DNA of 64,000 nt, taken from contig NC_079202.1 of assembly GCF_026745355.1 (NCBI RefSeq), forward strand, positions 42,802,561-42,866,560. The letters are read 5' to 3'. Under the pieces are notes generated by a model. That model searched no databases, was not told the origin of the DNA, and was given only the letters and a program-made list of their open reading frames with translations. Of the stretch, positions 1 to 11,708 are shown one piece after another. Position numbers and translations under genes: made by a program. Each line of letters starts with the position of its first letter. Position 1 is the stretch's first letter. The DNA is from Beta vulgaris subsp. vulgaris (taxonomy: Eukaryota > Streptophyta > Magnoliopsida > Caryophyllales > Amaranthaceae).

Positions 1-918
1 CAATTACCGTATTTTTAAAAACAACTTTTGGATATTCAGGGTCTTTTTCTGAAAGAAAAGTCAACAAGGAAATAAAGTTACCTCTTCTCAAGGAACTTTC
101 TGTTTCATCGTGACCACAGAAGGACAATCCTTGGAGTGGAAGCTATTGCATAGTTTCAAGCGAAGCTTCAAGTCGCTTCCTATAAGCACTCATAGTTTCC
201 TTTGTTTGTTTTGACAAGTGCAGAGAAGATACTTGACTTTTGTTTCTTGAATAAATTCATGCCTAATATTGCTTTGTTGTGAGCATTCGTGTGTTTCCTG
301 AAATTATTTTTTATCGTATCTAATCTATTCCAAGATTTGAAACCCCACTAACAAAAGCATCACCTCCAATTGCATTTTCATCCTTGAATAAATTACAAAT
401 GAAACAATAAGCAACATCTTTTCAACACTATACTCAAGCCAACTCCATGTTTCAAACCACTTGGCAACAAATCGATGGTTTTTTTGTTCAATAAGTGTTT
501 GAGGAAATCAAAAGTCTTTGGGTTTATAAGGTTTTCTCTCAATGTATGTTCTCCTCACTAAATCTCTATCATTTTTATAGAAATCACGCACTCATTTTCT
601 CCTCAATCTCGGGTCTTGTGGAAGATTGGTGCAATCAATTTCATTTAGTCCTTGACCAAAGACCGGAACGCTAGGAGGATTATGAGGGGAATTGTGAGGG
701 GAATTATGAGGGGATTTTTTAGGAGAAATTTGAGGGGAATTTTGAGGAGCATTTTGAATTGAATTGTGTGATGGAGAGGAATGTTGTTCGCTTGCTGGTT
801 GAGGAGACAATATTTGTTCATTTTATGTTGAATGTGGATGAGAATTTTCAGTTGGATTTTTATTAGTGAAGACACTAGCAATATTTTGCATTTTGTTTGG
901 AGTAAGTTTTCTCTTCAT
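1..918 (-). pseudogene. TTF-zinc-finger/ZMYM1-like hAT-related transposase, N-terminal part, broken
   Basis: Read on the minus strand from an ATG at 918 the frame starts MKRKLTPNKMQNIASVFTNK, then an Asn/Ser/Pro-rich low-complexity stretch with an in-frame TAA near 830, then LPQDPRLRRK. After a frameshift near 590 comes DFYKNDRDLVRRTYIERKPY, then WFETWSWLEYSVEK and, after another shift, DVAYCFICNLFKDENAIGGD and FKSWNRLDTIKNNFRKHTNA. Near the left edge are YRKRLEASLETMQ and GLSFCGHDETESSLRRGNF. This order is that of the plant 'zinc finger MYM-type protein 1-like' family: TTF-type zinc finger (the CFIC pair), then DUF4371, then a hAT dimerisation domain that would lie beyond position 1. At least four lesions make it non-functional. 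Family call from recognised motifs; the rest of the protein lies outside the window. Confidence 0.72.
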
Positions 919-1850
919 TATCAAATTTGAAAATCAAGTAACAATTGAACTAAATGAAGATGTATCTCGCCAAATGAAACATGTGCCAATTTGCCATAGA
1001 CCATAAACTATAATCAACAAAATCATCATTAACAATGATAACACACAATTCAAATATAATGTCATTTCAATCTTCAAACACCAACAACACTCAAATAAAA
1101 ATACAACAAAATCAACATTTATAACAATTCTAAATTATATAATCTGATATATAAACATCCATAACAAGTAAAATTGCAATTTATTTTCCAATTCTCATGA
1201 AATTCATAAACCCTAATCTATAAAGTAAAAAAAGAAATCAAGCAAATTGAGCAGATTAAGATGTACCTAGTCACGAGTCATGACTCTTGGAGGTTGTCAG
1301 TCCACCATCGTCCACTAATTTCGATCGAATCTGCGGCTGCAGGTCGATGAGTCACGATTATGCGATACGAAGCAGAAGCAACCAGGCAACGGCCTCCGAG
1401 ACTCCTAGTCAAATTGCACGATGACCGTCTTTAGGTTCGCGCATCGATGCCGCCGGTGAGGTCGTATGACGGGAGGGAGAATTGACGGTCACTGCATCTG
1501 AGGACTGAGATTCTATGAGAGAGAAAGGGAGAACTGAGGTCTGAGAAGAGGTGAGATGTGAGAAAAGAACCCGTGAAAAAATCGTGCATGAGGGTTAAAA
1601 TTTTTTTTTATTTTTTTTTTATTGCTGGTGCACGTGCACCATGGTGTTGGTAACTAAATCTGTCATTAATAATGGTGAGAGAAGGCTTGTCAAAATTGGT
1701 TCATAAATAGTGATCAAATGCCAAATGGTGCAATTATTTTAAAACGGGAGAAGTATAATAGACATATATTAAGATCAAGATTGTGTAACAAAAAGTCAAA
1801 ATCCTACTCACAGTCCTTTACAAATGAATGCTGACGTTTCTCTCCTTTAA
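919..1850. other. Upstream region of the ZMYM1-like pseudogene; no coding gene
   Basis: About 930 bases without a supported gene. The part from about 1266 to 1570 is more GC-rich than its surroundings and, on the minus strand, ends in a good splice donor (ACTAG|GTACAT near 1263). It could therefore be a 5' untranslated exon of the pseudogene, with the AT-rich 919-1262 as intron. A 14-base perfect palindrome, GGTGCACGTGCACC, lies at 1627-1640 beside a T-run. No inverted terminus that would close the hAT-type element was found here. Confidence 0.3.
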
Positions 1851-2439
1851 GAGCATCTACAATGGCTTGGTTTTAGTTGGTCTAGCAAAAAGTAAAGCTA
1901 GCTTTACTTAGTCTAACCATTGGGACACTTGGTCCTTGGAGCTGGTTGGTCTAGAATTCCAGACCAACAGCCCCTCGGATGGCGTGCACACAGCTAATAA
2001 CGAGCAGCCACGTGGCGAAGAAAACTGGCGAAAAAAAGCATGAAACGCTGGGTTTAAGGGTGAAAAAGGCGGAAGAAAGCATGGGAGTTGTGCGTTTCAG
2101 TTTCTGTGTGGGGCAAAGTGACTGCTGAGCTGTCAGTGGCTCTGACGCGCGTCAGATGCCACTGAGCAGCAAATCAGTTGCTGCCAAGTGTGTCTTCCGC
2201 CAGCTTTTGTAACGTTACAAATTTATGTTTCCATAAAACAGTAATTTGTAACGTTACAAATTTTGTAACGGTAAAAAAAAAAATGACGTTAAAATTAAAA
2301 AATAAATTACAATAACGGCTATAAAAATTTTATCTATAAATTGAGCCCAAAATTTCAATATATTTTACCACACCTCTTCCTAATATATTTTTTATCTAAT
2401 TAGCTCTCTACCTAATATTACTTAAAGTAAGTCAATATT

Positions 2440-3494
2440 ATGGATTCAAATAATCCTAATTACTCCCAAATAATCCAAACCACCCACAAAATCCCCAAAA
2501 TAATTTCCGATTCGATCCAAGTGTGCTACAAAATCCAGAATTTCAAAGAATGTTTATGTTTTTCCAAAGCCAATCGAATTACCAAAATTCTCAACAAGTT
2601 ACACAACAATCTCCACAAAGTTCTAATCATCTATCCCAACAACAAGTTCAACCATCTTTTCCTATATCCCAACATATTTCACAACAACATGAACAACCTA
2701 ACGAAAACGACGATGTAGTTGAAATCTAATCGCAGGAAAATGAAAACACCCCTAATTCAAAAAAAGCCACAACATCAAAGTTTCAATGGAGTGTAGATGA
2801 AGATCATGCACTCATTTCGGCATATCTAGAGTGTGGAGGAGATGTGTTAAAGGGAACCGACCAAAATGGTGACGGTTTTTGGGGTTCGGTATTTGAGAGG
2901 GTTGAAGAGTCACGACGACTCAATCCAACTTTACGCCAAGGACATTCAAAGCTATCACTAGTCATTGGAAAAAAAATCAACGGAGATGTGAATGCATGGG
3001 TCGGGATATATACCGAGGCGAAAAGGAAGAAGGGTCCGGCTGCAATGTTGAAGACGTCCTGACTGAAGCCCCTGAGATGTGGATAAAGTCCATGGGCCCC
3101 GATTTACATTGGAGCATGCATGGAATGTTCTGAAACACTACGACAAATGGACAGATGACACCCAAATGAGCGGCGGAAGCTCAAAACGGTCTGGTCCAGA
3201 TGAAGGTGTGAGCTCAATACGTCTTGACGGCGTCAAAGTCAAGAGTAGGAGAAAAGCCCCAATATCCAGTTCTACATCTCCATCTCCATCCTCTTCGGAA
3301 TTTATGAGGAGGATTCGTGTGGAGAGGACTTACTTGAGTATCAAAAGGAGCGTGATGCCTTGAGAGAATCAACGAAAGAGGAAGATAGAAAGTTCAAAAT
3401 TTGGAATATATTAATGGCTAAGTCTTCCCTTGATCCGGATGAGAGAGAGATGTATGAAAAACTTAAGCTACAATTTAAGGACAAATATGTTTAG
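2440..3494 (+). pseudogene. Harbinger ORF1: Myb/SANT-like DNA-binding protein, frameshifted
   Basis: The start ATG at 2440 gives MDSNNPNYS and the reading then moves to the next frame with a Gln/Asn-rich segment (PEFQRMFMFFQSQSNYQNSQ). A stop at 2727-2729 interrupts it. The conserved Myb-like block follows: FQWSVDEDHALISAYL, DGFWGSVFERVEESRRLNP, then VNAWVGIYTEAKRKK. Further shifts lead to WNVLKHYDKW, a Ser-rich linker and a C-terminal block like the NAM-associated domain (ERDALRESTKEEDRKF, then LDPDEREMYEKLKLQFKDKY) ending at TAG 3492-3494. In PIF/Harbinger elements ORF1 binds DNA and brings the transposase to the nucleus and ends. Degenerate: no single frame spans it. Confidence 0.8.
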
Positions 3495-3648
3495 TTAGTG
3501 TTCATGTTTTTAAATTTTTAGTTTGCAATTTAGTTGTATCGTAATTTTTAATTATGAATATGTATGTGTCTTAACTTTTGATTATGAATGTATCATTATC
3601 ACTATCATTATCGTTATAATTATTTATTACCATATCATCATCGTTTTC

Positions 3649-3809
3649 ATTATTATTATTATTATTATTATTATCATTATTATTATTATTATTATTATTA
3701 TATTATTATTATTATTATTATTATTAGTAGTAGTAGTAGTAGTAGTACTACTACTACTACTAGTAGTTGTATACTAGTATTAGTAGTATTATTGTTATTA
3801 TTATTATTG
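3649..3809. repeat. Compound trinucleotide microsatellite (ATT/AGT/ACT)
   Basis: A run of ATT triplets passes into AGT triplets and then directly into ACT triplets, which are the reverse complement of AGT, before returning to ATT. The AGT-ACT junction is an inverted repeat able to fold into a hairpin. It sits in the noncoding gap between the Harbinger ORF1 and transposase. Long runs of Ile, Tyr or Ser codons here are not genes. Confidence 0.95.
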
Positions 3810-4081
3810 CATTGAATTGTCTAATCACTCACAAATAGTACTGCATTGAATTGTCAACTCACCTGACGTTGAATAGTATGATGCATAGTGCTGCATTGAA
3901 TTGTCTGCTCCTACATTGCATTGATATGTCTAATCTGTAAATGAATTACTGTTATGTACATATGATGGATTTTTCCAATATAATAGAGCATAACTTCAAC
4001 AATAAAATCACAACTCCATTCACTTTTCCTCTCAATTTTTTATTTTCTAGAAAGCACCTCTTCAATCGACATATCTCCAAA

Positions 4082-5410
4082 ATGAACTATGATTCAAGTT
4101 CTTCTAGTTCAGGTTCTGAGTTTTTTAATTACATGGTTCAAGATTACATAGAATGGAGTCAATCCGTTGATGCTGAGCAACAAAATGAAGAAGAAATTGT
4201 ACCCCGCACTAGAAATTTTGTGCGTAGGGAACGTGAGGAAGCTCATGAAAGATTGTTTCATGATTATTTCAGCAACGAACCTCTATACCCCGAAAAATTT
4301 TTCGTCGTAGTTTTGTATGCATGGCATGTTTTCCTTCGTATTGTCGAAGGTGTAACAATTCAAGATGCTAAATTCTTTGTGCAAAAAACCAGATGCTACT
4401 GGAAGGATGGGTGCATCTAAACTACAAAAATGCACAGCGGCTATCAGGATGTTGGCATATGGTTCATCATCTGATGCTGTTGACGAGTACCTGAAAATTG
4501 CTTCAAGTACCAGAGAATGCCTTCTTCATTTTGTCGAAGCGGTTGTTGCTAGATTTGGAGATGAATACTTGAGGAAGGCAAATGCAAATGACATTTAACA
4601 TCTCCTACATGAAGGGGAGCGTCGTGGCTTCCCAGGCATGATGGGAAGCATCGATTGCATGCACTGGAACTGGAAGAATTGTCCTCGGGGCTGGAAAGGA
4701 ATGTTTCAAGGAAGAAGCCAAAACAGCAACCATAATCTTAGAAGCGGTTGCTTCAAGTGACTTATGGATATGGCATGTTTTTTTGGCACCCGGGTTCATG
4801 CAATGATATAAACGTATTGCAGAGGTCTCCCGTCTTTGATGATGTCCTTCAAGGAAGAGCCCCAGAGGTCAATTTCTCGGTGAACGGGCAACTTATAACA
4901 TGGGTTACTATCTTATGATGGCATCTACCCGAGATGGTCAACATTCATCCCCGCAATAAAGCTCCCCCAAACCCCCAAACAAAGACTATTCACACAACAT
5001 CAAGAAGCTGTTAGAAAAGATGTAGAGCGTGCATTTGGAGTATTGCAAGCTAGATTTGCAATTATTTCGTAAACCCGCTCTCGCGTGGATAAAGACATAT
5101 TGTGGAAAATAATCATGGCATGTATCAGCATGTGCACAATGTGATTGTCAAAGATGAGCACGATACTTATGAAAATTACCGAGATCCAAACAAATATGAT
5201 CAGCTTCAAACTCAAAATAATGAGGGGTCATCTAACCAAGTCGGAGAAGACTCATTCGTTGTGCACAACAGAAGACTCGATGCGCGAAATTTAGGTGCAT
5301 ACATGGAGAGAAGATCTGAGATGCGAGATGCGGAAACTCACATCTCACTAAAAAATAACTTGGTTGAACACATATGGCGTAAGTTTGGGCCTAATCGTCA
5401 AGTTGATTAA
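4082..5410 (+). pseudogene. Harbinger DDE transposase (HARBI1/ALP1-like), frameshifted
   Basis: I take the ATG at 4082 (MNYDSSSSSSGSEFF), since the Ser-rich start fits the family better than the in-frame ATG at 3941. Conserved pieces in order: FVRREREEAHERLFHDYFSN, KPDATGRMGASKLQKCTAAI, RMLAYGSSSDAVDEYLKIAS, then FPGMMGSIDCMHWNWKNCP with the first catalytic Asp, HPGSCNDINVLQRSPVFDDV with the second Asp, DGIYPRWSTF, and AVRKDVERAFGVLQARFAII with the acidic third position. The end is HIWRKFGPNRQVD. The HARBI1-like DDE nuclease cuts and joins the element's ends. Breaks: a shift near 4300-4400, a stop at about 4596-4598, several shifts between 4750 and 5000, and a stop after FAII. Related to the domesticated plant ALP1 genes, but this is the transposon copy. 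Confidence 0.88.
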
Positions 5411-5589
5411 CTATAACTTTATTTAATTAATTATGGTTTAAGTTAATTTCAACTTTCATGTATTTGTGTGTGTTAAATTATCTATCTTAGCTTTATGTAT
5501 CAATCTATCATGTATTTATGTTTTAAATTATCTATGTTTATGTATCAGATTTCATGTATGTGGTTTTTTTAATTATCTATTTATGTAAT

Positions 5590-5795
5590 GTGTTCGTTTT
5601 TTAAATTATAATGTCAAGTTAACGTAATTTAATTTAAAGTAAGCTAATTAACACATATTTACTATAATCTCAAGTTAACGCTAATTTAATTTAACGTAAG
5701 CTAATTAGCTTGTAACGTAATTTAATTTATCGTAATTAATTTAACGTAAGCTAATTAGCTCGTAATTAATTAACGTAGTCTAATAAGCTTTTATT
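5590..5795. repeat. AT-rich tandem-like subterminal repeat of the Harbinger element
   Basis: Variants of AACGTAAGCTAATTAGCT and GTAATTTAATTTAACGTAA recur several times between the transposase stop and the right inverted terminus. It lies within the element; no coding content is seen. Confidence 0.5.
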
Positions 5796-6067
5796 AATTT
5801 AAATCATCTATTTCATATAAAAAAAACTAAACATTGAATATGGTGAGGTTTGGTAAAAGTAGGAGAGAGAGTATATGGTGGGGTTTGGTAAAAGTAAGAA
5901 AGAGAAATAGAAAAACCAAGTAAGACCAACCAAGCTATTGTGACAAAAAAAAGATGAGTTGGTTGGAGTTTTAGGGATGTGAGGTGTAAGAAGAAGGAGG
6001 GAAGGAGAGAGAAAGAAAAAAGCTCCAAGACCAACCAAGACCAACCAAGCCATTGGTGATGCTCTAA

Positions 6068-8456
6068 GTAAGGTAACAAAATAAAGAACCAATTTAATTT
6101 CAGAATACATATAGAAAGAAAAGAAAGCAAACAAAATAAAATACCTGACACCAATGGGATGAAATTAGACGAAGAGACAGTAATTCGTAAAAATTCTCCT
6201 AAATACTTCAAATAAAATAAAGCCCATCTTTCTTTCCTCTTCCTCCCAGTTTTTTTTATCATCGTCATCATCTCCTCTCTAACACCCAATTTTCAACAAA
6301 GATCTCTCCTTTTCACTCATCTTTTCCCTTTTCAAACCCTAACCCACCTTCCACTTTTTTTCACTACATTTTTTGCGCACTTCAAAGTTGTCAACTTTCA
6401 TTTTCTTCGATTTTAATTCTAATGGGATGAACTAAAAGAAAAATTTAGAAGAAAAATAAGAACAGATGATTTTCTAAGTCATACAAACTCTTCTCACCAT
6501 ACATTCATATTTATCCTGTCTGAAGGAATGGAAGGGATATATGTTTTGCATTAAATTTTTTTAGTAAATTGCAAAATATATCTAATAATTAGAGTGATTA
6601 GTTAACAAAACTCATAATCAGCTATAAGAAAATCTCAAGGAACCCTTGACCATATCTCTATATCAAATCAAATCAATAAACACACTAAGAGTCTAAGACC
6701 TCAAATATCTAGACCATATGTATGAGTTTGATGTCTTTGTAATTACCTCAAATTTCATCGCTAGTTTGATATGATATGATTAGAACTCAATAGTAAACAG
6801 TGTATCTTTAGTACTACACATTTCTGTAAAAACTAACACTTCATAGTAGTATAGGGGCACAACAGCTTTTCTGTAGAATGTTGTTCCCCATGAACAATTT
6901 CATCATGTTTTTTAAGCAAGACAGTCCACGTAAAAGAACATAACTAACTTACAAAAGGCTCACTGGTTATGTCTTTTATAGTTACATAACAAGTCAGTGC
7001 TCAAAAGAGCGAAAATAGCAATCTAATCACGGTATTATTAAACTATTGCTGCTTCTTTGATTACTTGGTCGATGGTCCTTCTTGTTTGTGCTCGTTGAAA
7101 TTGCTATGAATATTTCAAATAATTCTAAAGTATTACTTTATCAGATGATGTCTTTTCTCTTTGACAAAAATGATCAACATAAAGCCATATATGAGCATAT
7201 TTATGTCAATTTAGCCGACCACATTTACATTATGATAATATGATACACTTATTGAGTAATAAATAGCAAGTTTGAAAAATATTCGAAACTTAAAAACATA
7301 CCTTGAATTGTTAAAGCGAATTGCAATCACTCAAAAGTTTCTCTCGCAAACTCCAATAACATCAAAACATAACAACAACAAATAAATAACAGAACATTAA
7401 AGTTTAATGACGTAATTGAAAGTTACCTTACTGAGATTAGAGTTTAGGATGTGATATTTAGGGATTGGAGAAAGGATAACTATGAAAACAACATTAGAAC
7501 GTCAAAAACAGCCAAAAATATCATTTAATCTAACAAAAATTGCAAGAAATTTATGAATTACTCGGCGATTATCGAAGAAATGAGAGTTTAATGAATCAAC
7601 AGAAAGCTTCATGTACAATTATCAACAAAACCTATGTTTATACTCCGACGACTACAGAACTTTAAGGGAAAAAAATTGATACTTGGGAGAGAAATTTAAG
7701 AAGAAGAAGAGAGATAAATTAAAATGATAAACTCAATTCTTTTTTTTTCAAGTTTGTAGAGAAGAAAATAAAATTACTTTAAATGTCAGATCTTTATAAT
7801 CACTCAAATTTCAGGAAACCTAACCCACACAAAAAAATGAAGAGAAAGAAAATGAAAAGTAATGAAACCTTTGCATTATCATGTTAACAAAGAACCAACA
7901 AAAGCAACAAAGTATAAAATCATATTAAAATTGCCAACAAAAAGCTAATCTTACCTAGATCCGTGAAATCCATGAGAATAAAACGATTTTCGGGAATAGA
8001 ATGAATTTCGCTACAAAAAAATCAAATGAAAATATTTCTTGATTCTTCAAGATTAATTTCCTTTATAATCTACCAGAATTTTAAAACAAAAAATGTAAAC
8101 GAAGTAATATATTCTGCAACTACAAATAATGCAACTAATTAACTTGCATGTTTAACACCAGTTAGAACTCTAAAATCAGTAATCAAGAAAGAACCCTACA
8201 AAAATTAAGCTTAAATCATCAAGAAATTATAAACCCTGAAAAATACCTTCAATATATACAACTGGGTGCTAAGCTTTTTTCTGAATTTTAAGTAAATCAG
8301 ATTTTGATGTCTTCTTTTGTTGAGCTTCCAAGTCCATCACTTGCATTTCTTCAACATCTACATCCACATCATCACCTTAACCTCGTCCATCTTCCTCTCT
8401 TTTCTCATTAATTTTCTCTAAGATCTAACAATATATATTTAAAAAAGAACTAAATG
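6068..8456. other. AT-rich intergenic stretch, no supported gene
   Basis: About 2.4 kb with no open frame of interest. Several sequences resembling minus-strand splice sites are present (for example near 7300, 7425, 7955 and 8245), so a multi-exon untranslated or very diverged transcript on the minus strand cannot be excluded. No protein similarity was recognised. Confidence 0.4.
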
Positions 8457-8459
8457 TAA

Positions 8460-8885
8460 GAGCATCTACAATGGGGTGGGTTGGTCTTACTTGGTCTTGG
8501 AGTTTTTTTTTTCTCTCTCCTCTTCTCCTTCTTACACCTCACATCCCACTAAAACTCCCACCAACTCATCTTTTTTTTGTCACAATGGTGTGGTTGGTTT
8601 TACTTGGTTTTTCTATTTCTCTCTCCTACTTTTACCAAACCCCACCATATACTCTCTCTCCTACTTTTACCAAACCCCATCATATACAATCTTTATTTTT
8701 TATATAAAATAGATGATTTAAATTAATAAAAGCTACTTTTTGTGCACGCCATCCCATACTCATATGGTCTGGATTTCCAGACGAACCAAGCCAAAGAGTC
8801 AAGTTCCACAACAATAAAACCAAGTAAAACTAGTTTTACTATTTGCTAGACCAAGCTAAACCCACCCCATTGTATGTAGATGCTC
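8460..8885. mobile_element. Harbinger-derived MITE (internally deleted copy)
   Basis: The inverted termini GAGCATCTACAATGGGG (left) and GAGCATCTACATACAATGG (right, reverse-complemented) are flanked by TAA duplications (8457-8459 and 8886-8888). The left 250 bp match the reverse complement of the right end of the Harbinger at 1851-6064 (about 5815-6064). The right 145 bp match the reverse complement of its left end (about 1851-1990), including the GGATGGCGTGCACA stretch. It is thus the full element with the middle removed, inserted in the opposite direction. Length 426 bp; no coding capacity. The long Pro/Phe-rich frames read across it are spurious. Confidence 0.92.
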
Positions 8886-8888
8886 TAA

Positions 8889-9756
8889 GTGTCCTCTTAA
8901 TCGTGCTTTTCGCTCATCACAACTCTTCCTCTCGTGACCACTTATCTGCCTCCCCCAACGCCGCCGTTGAAGAGGATAAGAGAAAATTCGAGGTGGAACA
9001 TCAGCTGAAGCCACAATGGAGGTGGAGGTAGAGGTTCGACGTACTTCATCGAGAAGAAGCATTAGATCGACGACGAGTATCATGAAAGTCGAGCTGCGTC
9101 CGTCAGATGCGATTGGTAATTTTCGGAGTATCACAGAAAGAGCGAGTGATTGCAACTGATATTCTAAAATTCAAAACAATTTAATTCCAAAATTAGCCAC
9201 ATTCATCCAACACGAGCGATTTACTTTCACTTCCGGCCACAATTTTTCACACTTCAGATGTATGATTTAGTACCAATCACTTCTCTAATTGTTAATTATT
9301 CGAAATTATGGCCTCAAACTTAACCAGATTTGTGTTAAGTATGTTGCATTTCAAATTTGTTTTCTTCATTGTAGTAAAAGTGTGGCCCCCAGCAGCGAAG
9401 CAAATGGAAGAGATTCATAAGAAGTTGACAAATTTGAGTTATCCAAGTACTAATTGGTGAGAAAATGGAAGAGATTTAGAAGAAGTTTAGAATTTTAAGT
9501 TATCCAAGCACGAAAATGAAAGAGATATTAATGATATAAGTTTGTTAGAAATATAATGATAAAATGATAGAGATTTGGTTTAAAACGATGTAAAAGTTGA
9601 TAAATATGAAATCATTTATCTTATGAATAATATTAGTTTGTGTAATAATGTTAACGAATATAAAGAGTTAAAAAATAATAATAAAATAGGAGAAGATATA
9701 TAAGTTTCCTTAGAAATGACATAGTAGTCCATGTTAATGATATTGTTTCTCTTATA
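8889..9756. other. Intergenic, no supported gene
   Basis: The first 250 bp are more GC-rich and open in several frames (a 99-codon frame on the minus strand at 8856-9155), but that frame runs into the MITE and shows no recognised domain. It may be a short piece of coding or 5' untranslated sequence that the MITE split. The rest is AT-rich. Confidence 0.3.
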
Positions 9757-10000
9757 CTCCTTCCGTTTCATTTTAATCTACACACTTACACTTTTCACGC
9801 ATGCCAATGCAAAACTTTGAGGACATATATCTTTAGTTTTGTATTTGTAAAAATTAGAAAAAGTACATACTAAGACGAATCTAACAACATCCCACATGAC
9901 TATGTTTTTATTCCCGTATAAATCACAAACGAGGGTCAAAGTGCAATTTGTGAATAGTGTAAAATGTCAAAGTGTAATAGTTAAAATGAAAAGGAAGGAG
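9757..10000. mobile_element. Stowaway/mariner-type MITE
   Basis: The left end CTCCTTCCGTTTCATTTTAA and the right end, reverse-complemented, CTCCTTCCTTTTCATTTTAA match at 19 of 20 positions. The left side is preceded by TA; the right side has TG, a likely mutated TA duplication. 244 bp, noncoding. Confidence 0.75.
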
Positions 10001-10935
10001 TGAATGATATCAATTATGTAATAACTACAAAGTATATAAAGAGTTGATAATGATAATTAAATAGCGGAAAATGATACAAATTTGCTGAATAATAATAATA
10101 AAGTGAATAATGAAAATATCAGTTTCTCCTATTAAATGATAATTAAATAGGAAAAATGATGCAAGCTAATTTGCTAAAAAATAACATAAAAGTGATTGAT
10201 AATGATATCATTTCTTTTATAAATGATATCAGTTTATGTAATAATGATAAAGTATATAAAGGGTTGATAAATGATAATGAAATAGGGGAAAATTATATAA
10301 TTTTGTTGAAAAATGAGATAAAAGTCAGATTAATTATATGAAACATACCAATGATGACATGAGTTTTATAAATGACATGCAACAGATTGAAAAGTGACAT
10401 GAAATAACTTTAAAATTATATGAGGTAAACTAATAATGACATGAAAGAGTTTCATAATGACATAAAGAATTATATTAGATCTTACATATAAAATGTTTCT
10501 ACAAAATAAGTTATGGTGTCAGGTATAACATGTTGCACCAAGACGCACTCCTAAAAAAAGATTTTAAAATAAGTTAAATAATGAATAAAACTAATTAATA
10601 TTTTTAATGAACTTTATTAAATTAATATTGGAAGAAAAAGAGTTTTCATAAATGGGCTTTTGTGAAACTATTTTTAAAAGAGTTGCGAAAGTGGTTTAGT
10701 AAAACTATGTAAAACAATTTTTCGAAAGAGGACTTAGAATATGGGTTATCACATGAATGGACTTGAATTTCTATATTTTAGGATCATTCTTTATTATTTC
10801 TTGTTCGATTCGGATCAATTAGATGGGAGTAGTAGTCAACATTGAGTATTAAAATAGGGAGATAGATTTATGTGTCTATGAATTGGTAGAATTAATGTAA
10901 CATGGAAAAGTTTATGAAAGGCACTACTTCGCTCA
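10001..10935. other. Very AT-rich stretch with simple repeats of ATGATA type
   Basis: Irregular repeats of AATGATAAT, GTATATAAAGAGTTGATAA and ATGACATGA fill this region. The 61-codon frame at 10156-10341 is composed of this repeat and is not a believable gene. Confidence 0.5.
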
Positions 10936-11459
10936 TCTCTATTATATAAGTCAAGGGAGGAAGTGTGGTGTCTTCTTTTGAAGTGACTAAAATACCCTTA
11001 ATGATCTAATTAATGGAATGAAAAAAATTACAAAAGCAAATCATTTGAAAATCATCATTCCAACTTGCCATTTAAAACAAGTTTATAATGGTATATGCAT
11101 CAAATACTTCAATCAAAAATTAAATGGACAAAATATTTATACCTTATAAAAAAGATGGCATACATAACGCACACATGAAAAGCCTGAACATTCACTACCT
11201 TTGATACTCTTTAATCCAGTTAAACCAACTCACTATTTTTGTTCTTTCTATTCAATATTCATTCACAAAAAATTAATGTTAACAATCAATCACAACCTTT
11301 TTATTTTTTTTACATTATTAGCGAATTAATATATCTAAATTCATCTAACTGTTGAATTTTTCACATTTAAGTTTAATCATAAATAAAGTATGAATGGAGT
11401 ATTTAATAAAATAACAAATTTTAAAATTAACGCACGCATCGCGTGCATATGAAGGCTAG
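10936..11459 (+). mobile_element. Short non-autonomous Helitron
   Basis: The 5' end TCTCTATTATATAAGTCAAG follows an A at 10935. The 3' end is CTAG at 11456-11459 followed by T, and a GC-rich hairpin (GCACGC and GCGTGC arms) stands about 10 bases before CTAG. TC at the start, hairpin plus CTRR at the end and insertion between A and T are the Helitron signature. 524 bp, noncoding. Confidence 0.68.
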
Positions 11460-11708
11460 TAAGTATATATTGCAAGCAATTATGTGGCACTTGCCATAAC
11501 AAATCCATCATTGTAATTCTTAGAAGCAAAGAGGATATTCCATCATTGTTGGAAACTTTAGCTCACAATTTATTTATTCAAACCACTAGGATATATAGTT
11601 TAATCATCTACCCAGATAGGGGCAGACACCAAATTTATAGTTTAGATAATCAGATACTCTAGGGACAATGAAAGTTTTCATATTCTCCAAACTCCTGGAG
11701 TTAGGGGC

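Larger units (their letters stand above)
1851..6064 (+). mobile_element. Complete PIF/Harbinger DNA transposon
   Basis: The termini are inverted repeats: the left end reads GAGCATCTACAATGGCTTGG and the right end, reverse-complemented, GAGCATCACCAATGGCTTGG. They are flanked by the 3-bp duplication TAA (1848-1850 and 6065-6067), the PIF/Harbinger signature. Inside, in the same direction, are the two genes expected of the superfamily: a Myb/SANT-like ORF1 (2440-3494) and a DDE transposase (4082-5410), both mutated. Subterminal palindromes TTTGTAACGTTACAAATT occur twice near 2205-2270. Length is 4,214 bp. The element can no longer make its own proteins, but its ends look intact and it has a short derivative at 8460-8885. 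Confidence 0.93.

Noticed and set aside
3523..3815. Long Ile/Leu- and Tyr-rich open frames
   Set aside because: They are translations of the ATT/AGT/ACT microsatellite.
5808..6289. Minus-strand frames rich in Phe/Leu/Tyr
   Set aside because: They read the noncoding right end of the Harbinger, and the same frames recur in the MITE at 8460-8885.
8471..8712. Two overlapping plus-strand frames of 78 codons
   Set aside because: They lie entirely in the Harbinger-derived MITE and share their sequence with its parent's terminus.
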